Notes under the pieces: model-generated
Databases searched by the model: none
Told to the model about the DNA's origin: nothing
Seen by the model: only the letters and a program-made list of their open reading frames with translations
Shown here: in pieces, positions 57,102 to 64,000 of the stretch
Layout of the letters: each line of letters starts with the position of its first letter
Position numbering within the stretch: the first letter of the stretch is position 1
Source: Diphasiastrum complanatum
Taxonomy: Eukaryota; Streptophyta; Lycopodiopsida; Lycopodiales; Lycopodiaceae
Assembly: GCA_029204225.1 (NCBI GenBank)
Contig: CM055100.1
Span: 67,040,472 to 67,104,471, forward strand
DNA length: 64,000 nt
Reading direction: 5' to 3'
Program-made: the position numbers and the translations under genes

Positions 57102-59626
57102 TTAAATAATTGGGCCAAGTGTACGTCGAATAGTTGAAAAGTCAAAAACAACATCTTGACAAAAGGCCCTTTCCTTAGCTTGGACCTTTTCTCTTACAAG
57201 GTGGTGAGCAATCTCTATGTGTTTGCTCCTTGCATGGTAGATTGGATTGGATGCTAGGTGTTGGGCTGAGATGTTGTCATTGTAGATGAGTGGAATGACA
57301 CCTGATCTGATCACTTTGAGCTCCTCAAGCAACCTCTTGATCCATAGTACTTCCTTGGTTGTGGTTGTTAGAGCCTTGTACTCGGCCTCGGTTGATGAAA
57401 GAGATATTGTTTCTTGCTTCTTTGATAGCCAAGAAACCACACCTTTTCCAATGAAAGTTGAAAAGGAACTTGTTGACCTCTATCCTTCTTGTCCCCTGCA
57501 AAATCTGAATCACTAAAGGCATGCAAGTTAATGGATTCACCCCTATAAAGGGTCCCGAAATCTAGTGTGCCCGAGATGTATCTCAATATTCTTTTGGCAC
57601 ATTTCCAATGGATAACTAATGGATCTTGCATATTTTGACTAAGCTTGCAACCACTAAAGCAAAGATCAGGTCTTGTTATGGTTATCCACATTAAGGAGCC
57701 AATAAGTTGCCTATAAAGAGTGATGTCCTTGAATGATCTTTCATCCTCTTTATTGGTCACTTTTACATCATGCTCCATAGGAGTCTCTACATGCTTACAT
57801 CCATGCATGTTAAATCTATTGAGTAATGAAATGCCATACTTAGATTGACAAATGAATACATAATCTAAAGATCTAAGTTCTTCCATACCCAAAATGAAGT
57901 GCAAAAGCCTAAGATCTACTATCTTGAAATCTTTGGATAGATCTAGCTTAGTTTTCTCAACACCTTCTGAATCATCTCCACTAAGTATGATATCATCAAC
58001 ATAAAGTAATAAAAGTAAAATGCCTTTTGCACTAAATCTTATGTACAAAGTGGGATCATACTCACTAGGATTAAATTTAATAGAGATAAGAAAAGTATTG
58101 AGCCTTGTGTTCTAAGTTCTAGAAGCTTGTTTCAAACCATACAAGCTCCTCTTGAGATGACACACCTTGTCTTCCATACCTTGCTTGATGAAGCCCTTGG
58201 GCTGCTCCATGAATATATCCTCTTCCAAATGACCATTTAAGAAAGCATTTGACACATCCATTTAAAACAATAACCAATCAAAGTGAGAAGCAAGGGCAAT
58301 GATTAGTCTTATGGTGACCATATTTGCCACGGGTGCAAAGGTCTCATCATAATCTATGCCCTTTGATTGAGCATACCCCTTGGCTATAAGCCTTGCCTTG
58401 TGCTTAGAAACACTCCCATCTTGATTCAACTTGAGCTTAAAAACCCACTTACATCCAATTACATTTTTATCCAAAGGTAGATCAACAAGCATCCAAGTAT
58501 CATTCTCCATCAATGCATTGTACTCATCACACATAGCCTGAAACCACTCCTTTGATTCTAAAGCTTCACTAACATTTGATGGCTCTTCAAAAGATGTGAC
58601 GAAGGCTTAAGAAGAAGTACTTCCCTCGGCTTGCTTAACCTTGTCCTTGTATGTGAGCCTTAATGGCTCCATCCTTGACCTTGTGGATCTTCTTGGGGTG
58701 CCTGGTGCTCTTGGTTCTAGCTCCTCCTCATGATCAAGCTCCTCCTTGATCTCGGGTACCTCTCTTTCAATAGAGTGGTTAGATGAATCGTCTTCAAGCT
58801 TATGCATTATTCTAGTCTCATCAAAAATGATATCTCTAGAAATGAAACCTTTTGAGAAGAGGGAATGTAGATTTTATAACCTTTGCTTGCATTGCCATAA
58901 CCTAACATGATCCCCTTCATGGATGATGGATCCTCCTTGGTTCTTTTGTCCAAAGGGACATGTACATAGCAAATGCATCCTTGAGATTAGGCTTTTCTCC
59001 ATACAATAACTCATAAGATGTTTTACCATTTATAGAGCTACATGGAACTCTATTACATAAGAAGTTAGCACATGTGAGCTTCTCTTCAAAAAGACTTAGG
59101 TAGGCATGCATCTAACCTTAGAGCTTTAGAACACTCACATAGTGTCCTATTTCTCCTCTCGGCCACCCCATTTTGTTGAGGAGTGTAGAGGCAAGATAAC
59201 TCCTTCTTGATCACAAAAGTCTTTAAATTCATTGGAGATATATTCTCCTCCATTATCACTTCTAAAGAATTTGATCTTGTGATTATGATGCTTCTCAACA
59301 AAAGTCTTGAACTTTACAAAACTCTCAAAACATGTGCTTTAGAGGAAAGTAGATATACACATCCATGTCTTGAGTAGTCATCTATAAAGGTGACAAACAT
59401 TGTAGCTCCACCATTGCTCTTTGTGCTAACAAAATGCACATCCGAGTGGATCAACTCGAGAGGATGACTTGTCTTTGTAATTGAGCTTGAAAAAGGTAAC
59501 TTGTGTGCCTTAGCCAAGGCACAGGCCTCATATACTCTTTCCTCCTTTGCCAAAGATCTTGGTAGGCCGAGAGCAAGCTCCTCCTTGCACATAGCTTCCA
59601 TGGACTTGGTGTTGACGTGACCAAGC
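57102..59626 (-). pseudogene. C-C: decayed copia pol cut by C-D
   Basis: Minus-strand copia pol with many breaks. From right to left: L-G-H-V-N-T-K-S (59600), integrase H-S-D-V-H, T-P-Q-Q-N-G-V-A-E (59180), linker T-P-R-R-S-T-R-S, reverse transcriptase K-W-V-F-K-L-K-L and K-A-R-L-I-A-K-G (58400) with Y-V-D-D near 57990, and RNase H S-D-S-D-F-A-G-D and S-L-S-S-T-E-A-E-Y (57390). It resembles C-A closely but has frameshifts near 57480, 58110 and 59300 and stops such as the one at 58261. The 3' end is cut after Q-A-K-E-R-A. Its Gag and protease would lie beyond C-D, outside the window. Confidence 0.85.
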
Positions 59627-60488
59627 TGTTGAAAATTGTCACTTCTCACTTGACATTGGTTCATGTAAATATTGATCAAACATTAGAATATGTTGATGAT
59701 ATGATTTCACACGTGTGGAGCATGTTCCCATGTGTGAAAGGATGTACTTTTCATGTTTGTATATATCTAAATTGATTTTGTATCATTCTAGTTAGTGTGA
59801 ACATGAAATGACTAGTTTTTAGTCAAGTTGACTAGTCACCTACAAATTAGCTTTTCCTTGCATGTGCATGAGTAAATGCTCCCACATGGCAAGTGGATGT
59901 TCACATGTGTGTATAGAGTACTAGAAGATAAGAGTTGACCATTTTCCTTAGATCCTATTTTGTAGGGAATATTCCTATATTCTAGGAGACTAGCTTTTTG
60001 GATTTTAGTCATATTCTAGAAGGTCAACTATTGGATAAGGATCAAGGATGGATCAAATGGATAGATATGAGTGATGTGGCACTCTTCACACGTGTGAAGG
60101 CCTGCTGGACTGTACCAGACTCATGGATGTACTTGATCCATAAAAGGATCATCATTTTGCTAAGAAAATTGATGAGACTTTTGCACTCTACACTTTTGTG
60201 AGATTTCTAGTCATTTGTCTTGTGATTTTTATGCATGATTGCTATCTAGTATCATTGTACTTGTTGTTTCAGGTGCAGGCCGTACAGTGGACAGTACTCC
60301 ACACGTGTGAAGCCGCTCTCACTAAAAAATGATGTGTTGATCCATTGCTCTTGCTTAAATCCAAGTGTAGTGAATCTAGATCAAGATCTAATGTGTAGAA
60401 CTTGATAGATTCATTGATTAAGCAACCAATAACTCTCTATGATTGTAAAGTACAATCATTATTGTCCTAAAAACTGTAAAATTTATCA
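59627..60488 (+). repeat. C-D 5' LTR
   Basis: About 862 bp, TGTTGAAAATTGTC...TTTATCA, defined by the switch from C-C coding sequence on the left and the PBS on the right. CACACGTGTG occurs at 59708-59717, 60086-60095 (within TTCACACGTGTGAA 60085-60098) and 60300-60309. Confidence 0.8.
59760..59766 (+). promoter_or_regulatory. C-D TATA-like box
   Basis: TATATAT in 'tttgtatatatctaaa'. The distance to a start site is unknown. Confidence 0.4.
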
Positions 60489-60500
60489 TGGTATCAGAGC
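60489..60500 (+). promoter_or_regulatory. C-D primer-binding site (tRNA-Met type)
   Basis: TGGTATCAGAGC directly after the LTR end. Confidence 0.92.
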
Positions 60501-61083
60501 TAAGTAAGAGAGTGATCATTGAATCATAAATCTTGTAAAGATCATTGGCAAAATTTGTTTTTTGGCCAATACTAGTGAGGGCGAGTTCTTCTAGAGTGAT
60601 AGCTTGTAATCATTTGGATCAAAACGACTTGGAGGCTGTGTATGTACTTTTCACACGTGTGAAACCGTACAGCAACTTTCAATTCAAGTTACTTTGTGTT
60701 TTTTGGTCCCAAAATCACAATACTAGTTCATTTTTGGTGCTTTTTGAAGCATAGTATTGATCTAGATTCATTCTAACTAATGCCTATGACCAAATAGTGT
60801 TTTGGATCATTGAAGCATTTCTTTTTAGAGTCTAAGATCAGATCTAAGAGGCTGATTTGTTCAGATCCTTAGTTGAAGTGAAATCTCTAAGAAAAGTGTA
60901 AAGCAATTTTTTTTGTGAGAGTGAAAGCTAGAAATTTTTGGTAAGATCTTTGAGTATCATTCAAGCTTGTGTGTTAGTTTGATAGAGACAAGCCTATAGG
61001 CATTCTAGTAAGCTTTAGGCCACTTCATAGATCTTTTAAAATTCAAAAATCTTTGTGATTTTTAAAAGAGCATTCATTCTAAA

Positions 61084-64000
61084 ATGTCATCCATGGGTGG
61101 ATATTTGATGGAACCAAGTGAGAGACTCACTTCCACAAATTATTCCATTTGGAAAGTGAGAATGGAATCACTCCTAGTGATCCATGATCTATATGACATA
61201 GTTCAAGGAGTAGAGGAAGAGCCTCAAACTCCCCAAGAACAAGCCAAATACAAGAAGAGAGCAAGATTAGCTCTACATTGCATAAAGTTAAATGTATGCA
61301 ATGACCTCTTGAAAGAGGTGTCTTCTTGTACCTCATCCAAAGAGGCTTGGGATTCATTAAAGAGCATTTATGAATCCAACAATACTTCAAGAATCCTCAT
61401 GCTAAGAAATCAAGTTTTCCAAAGCATGAAAGGAAGTGGAGAGAGTGGACAAGAGTATGTTCTTAGGATCAAATCTCTTAACAAGGAGTTAAGTGCAATA
61501 GGAGAGAAGATCCAAGATCAAGAACTAGTACAAATCATTTTGAATGGTCTAAGTGATGAGTTTACCAACTTAGTCCAATCATTTGCCATTCAAGACTCTC
61601 TTCCATCCATTGAAAAGTTGCACAATGTTCTTGTGGCCGAGGAGAGTAGGCTTCTACACCTCAAGACAAGAATGGATAGCATGTCACTTAATGGAGGAGA
61701 GGAGAAAGCTAACTTTACATCTAAAGGCAAGAAAAAGCAAAATCCATTCAAGAAAAATCAAGGCAAGGAGGCCGAGATGAAGAATGGAGGATCTACCTCC
61801 AAAGGCAAAGTGAAGAACAAGGCAAAACTAAAGTGTTTCTTTTGTGGAAAGAAAGGACACTTTGCCTCAGAATGCTACTTGAAGAAGAATCAACAAGCCA
61901 AAGGAGATCAAGGGAACATTGCTCAAGAGGAAGAATATGAGGATGGATTCAACACATCCTTAATGGTTGCATCTACACCAACTTCAAGTCAAGACACATG
62001 GTGGATAGATAGTGGGGCTAGTTCCCACATGTCCTTTAACAAGCATTATTTTTCTACTCTTCTATCTTGTAATGACTCTAAGAAGTCAATATACACTGCT
62101 AGTGATCAAGCATGCAAGATAGATGGCATAGGATCTATACCTCTTTGTTTAGGCACATCTAAAAGGATAGATCTAGATAATGTTTTGTATGTTCCTACCA
62201 TTTCAAGAAACTTGCTTAGTGTAGGACAATTAATGGACAATGGACTAGATGTACATTTCAAGAATGGAGTTTGTTCCATCTTGAAAAATGATAAGTGCAT
62301 AGCTAGTGGCATTAAGCAAGGTAGACTTTTCAAGTTGGATGCTAATGTTGCAAGTGAAAGTGTGAACTTGGCTAGGGAGGAGCTAACTCAAGTGGAGCTT
62401 TGGCATAAGAGATTAGGCCATCCTAATCTTCAATCTATGGAGTCAATGGCAAGCAAGGAACTAGCTCTCGGCCTACCAAGAGCTTTCAAGAAGTGTGGAA
62501 AAATGTGTGAGGCATGTGGCCTTGCAAAGTCACACAAATCTTCTTACAAGAAATCTTCATCAAGATCTCTCTCTCCCTTGGATCTCATACATTCTGATGT
62601 ACATAGTTTTTCACATGCAAGTAATGGAGGTGCCTTGATGTATGTAACTTTTATAGATGATTGTACTAGATTCACATGGATTGAGTTACTATCAAAGAAA
62701 AATCTTGTTTATGAAGCTTTCATTAAGTTCAAGTCTCTAGTAGAGAAACAACTTAGTACTTCTATCAAAGCACTAAGATGTGATAATGGAGGAGAGTACA
62801 CCTCCAATAAAATGAAAGACTTTTGTGAGATCAATGGTATTAAGTTACAATACACTTGTTCCTACACCCCTCAACAAAATGGGGTGGCCGAGAGGAAAAA
62901 TAGGAGTCTATGTGAGTGTGCAAAGTCCTTGAGGCTTGATGCATCACTTCCCATCTCATTTTGGGGAGAAGCCATAACATGTGCTAATTATTTGTGTAAT
63001 AGACTTCCTAGTAGTGCTATAGATGGGATCTCACCTTATCAAGCCTTGTTTGATAAGAAACCCAATGTAAAATATTTTAAGATCTTTGGATGTACTTGTT
63101 ATGTACACATTCCTTTGGAGACTAGAAGGAAAGAAGATGCTACCTCCTTCAAAGGAATCTTTGTTGGCTATGGAGAAAATAGCAAGGGATATAGGATATA
63201 TGATCCTACATCCAAGAAAGTAAAGGTAAGCAAGGATGTACTTTTTGATGAGTCACAATTTGCTAAGAGCTTGTCAAATGGATCTAACCCATTGTGCATT
63301 GAAGATCTTGACAAATCCGAGGAGGATCTTGACAAACCCGAGGAGGATCATGACAAACCCGAGGATGGAGATTTGGATCCAAGTCAAAAGGGGCCAAGAA
63401 GATCATCAAGGAGCAAGGCCGAGCCCTCAAGGCTTACCTATGTGGACAAGGGAAAGCAAAAGGAAGGCTCTACATCTTCTACCTCTTACTCTTTTTTAGC
63501 TACATTGATTGAAGAACCATCATCTTTTGAAGAAGCATGTAAATCTAAAGTTTGGAGAGATGCAATGCAAGTAGAGTATGATGCATTAGAAGAAAATCAT
63601 ACTTGGAATCTTGTAAATCTTCCAAGAGGAAAGAAACCACTTGCATGTAAGTGGATTTATAGAATTAAGTACAATCAAGATGGATCTATTAGTAAATACA
63701 AAGCTAGGCTTGTTGCTAAGGGATTTCTTCAAATAAAAGGATTGGATTATGAAGAAACATTTGCACCTGTAGCTAAGCTTGTAACTATTAGATTAATCAT
63801 TTGCATTGCTACTTTGTTCAAATGGGATCTCTACCAAATGGATGTGACAAATGCCTTCTTGAATGGCTTCTTAGAAGAGGAAATCTACATGATGCAACCC
63901 GAGGGCTTCATCAAGATTGGTGAGGAGCAAAAGGTGTGCTACTTAAGGAAGAGCCTATATGGCTTGAAGCAAGCACCTAGAGCTTGGTACTCTAGGTTGC
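61084..64000 (+). CDS. Ty1/copia Gag-Pol polyprotein, 3' end outside window
   Basis: Open from the ATG at 61084 to the window edge. Domains, approximate residues: Gag with N-Y-S-I-W-K-V-R-M at about 20; zinc knuckle CFFCGKKGHFASEC at 250-263; protease W-W-I-D-S-G-A-S-S-H-M near 306; GAG-pre-integrase L-W-H-K-R-L-G-H-P-N near 440; integrase with H-S-D-V-H, D-N-G-G-E-Y and T-P-Q-Q-N-G-V-A-E; then a linker with three acidic 7-residue repeats (63304-63366) and R-R-S-S-R-S-K-A-E-P-S-R-L; then the start of reverse transcriptase with K-A-R-L-V-A-K-G and Y-G-L-K-Q-A-P-R-A-W at the edge. No stop or shift was found. It is a different subfamily from C-A, and YVDD and RNase H lie beyond the window. Confidence 0.95.
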   Translation, partial: MSSMGGYLMEPSERLTSTNYSIWKVRMESLLVIHDLYDIVQGVEEEPQTPQEQAKYKKRARLALHCIKLNVCNDLLKEVSSCTSSKEAWDSLKSIYESNNTSRILMLRNQVFQSMKGSGESGQEYVLRIKSLNKELSAIGEKIQDQELVQIILNGLSDEFTNLVQSFAIQDSLPSIEKLHNVLVAEESRLLHLKTRMDSMSLNGGEEKANFTSKGKKKQNPFKKNQGKEAEMKNGGSTSKGKVKNKAKLKCFFCGKKGHFASECYLKKNQQAKGDQGNIAQEEEYEDGFNTSLMVASTPTSSQDTWWIDSGASSHMSFNKHYFSTLLSCNDSKKSIYTASDQACKIDGIGSIPLCLGTSKRIDLDNVLYVPTISRNLLSVGQLMDNGLDVHFKNGVCSILKNDKCIASGIKQGRLFKLDANVASESVNLAREELTQVELWHKRLGHPNLQSMESMASKELALGLPRAFKKCGKMCEACGLAKSHKSSYKKSSSRSLSPLDLIHSDVHSFSHASNGGALMYVTFIDDCTRFTWIELLSKKNLVYEAFIKFKSLVEKQLSTSIKALRCDNGGEYTSNKMKDFCEINGIKLQYTCSYTPQQNGVAERKNRSLCECAKSLRLDASLPISFWGEAITCANYLCNRLPSSAIDGISPYQALFDKKPNVKYFKIFGCTCYVHIPLETRRKEDATSFKGIFVGYGENSKGYRIYDPTSKKVKVSKDVLFDESQFAKSLSNGSNPLCIEDLDKSEEDLDKPEEDHDKPEDGDLDPSQKGPRRSSRSKAEPSRLTYVDKGKQKEGSTSSTSYSFLATLIEEPSSFEEACKSKVWRDAMQVEYDALEENHTWNLVNLPRGKKPLACKWIYRIKYNQDGSISKYKARLVAKGFLQIKGLDYEETFAPVAKLVTIRLIICIATLFKWDLYQMDVTNAFLNGFLEEEIYMMQPEGFIKIGEEQKVCYLRKSLYGLKQAPRAWYSRL

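Larger units (their letters stand above)
59627..64000 (+). mobile_element. C-D: Ty1/copia element, cut by the window end
   Basis: A plus-strand copia element inserted in the GAG-pre-integrase of C-C. It has a 5' LTR, PBS, 595-bp leader and an open gag-pol frame to the window edge. The left TSD would be CAAGC (59622-59626); the right one is outside the window. The frame is unbroken over 972 codons, so it may be a complete, active element. Confidence 0.9.

Overview
The window looks like nuclear DNA of a land plant with a large, retrotransposon-rich genome. Most of it is nested LTR retrotransposons of the Ty1/copia and Ty3/gypsy (chromovirus) types. Their primer-binding sites match the 3' end of plant initiator-Met tRNA. 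There are also long GA microsatellites and decayed gene or DNA-transposon scraps, one of them with a plant-like intron. I cannot name the species. No complete, convincing single-copy host gene is visible.

Layout. 1-3718: a broken copia gag on the minus strand, a degenerate repeat and T-rich DNA. 3719-9830: gypsy element E1, with target-site duplication (TSD) CAACC and an intact Pol frame but no Gag. 9831-24775: mostly unrecognised AT-rich DNA with small tandem repeats, a copia protease scrap, SWIM zinc-finger remnants and three (GA)n arrays. 24776-33129: element E3 (TSD ATATC), same LTR family as E1 but with no genes, and split by a young intact copia element, C-A (TSD CCTTA). E3 itself sits inside a decayed coding frame whose halves lie at about 24460-24775 and 33130-33634. 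33735-40500: element B (TSD TGATC) and a related solo LTR (TSD GATAG). 40940-41951: a CACTA-type fragment with a DUF4216-like region. 43590-54433: LTR-like blocks and a broken copia element (C-B), split by gypsy element E2 (TSD CTTCT). E2 has E1-type ends and an intact Gag frame but no reverse transcriptase or integrase. 54434-59626: decayed copia pieces. 59627-64000: the 5' LTR and an open gag-pol frame of a plus-strand copia (C-D) that runs off the window.

How the parts work together. The most interesting feature is the E family. E1 and E2 share nearly identical LTRs, leaders, PBS, polypurine tract and 3' UTR, but carry complementary coding content: protease-RT-RNaseH-integrase-chromodomain in E1, and Gag plus a degenerate protease-like domain in E2. 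E3 has only the cis-acting sites. B shares the leader but has a different LTR and no genes. This fits a two-component retrotransposon in which Gag and Pol come from separate elements and gene-less relatives are carried along. That is an inference; complete Gag-Pol members elsewhere in the genome would weaken it. Position, TSD and motif statements come from reading the sequence. Identity figures are by-eye counts, not alignments.
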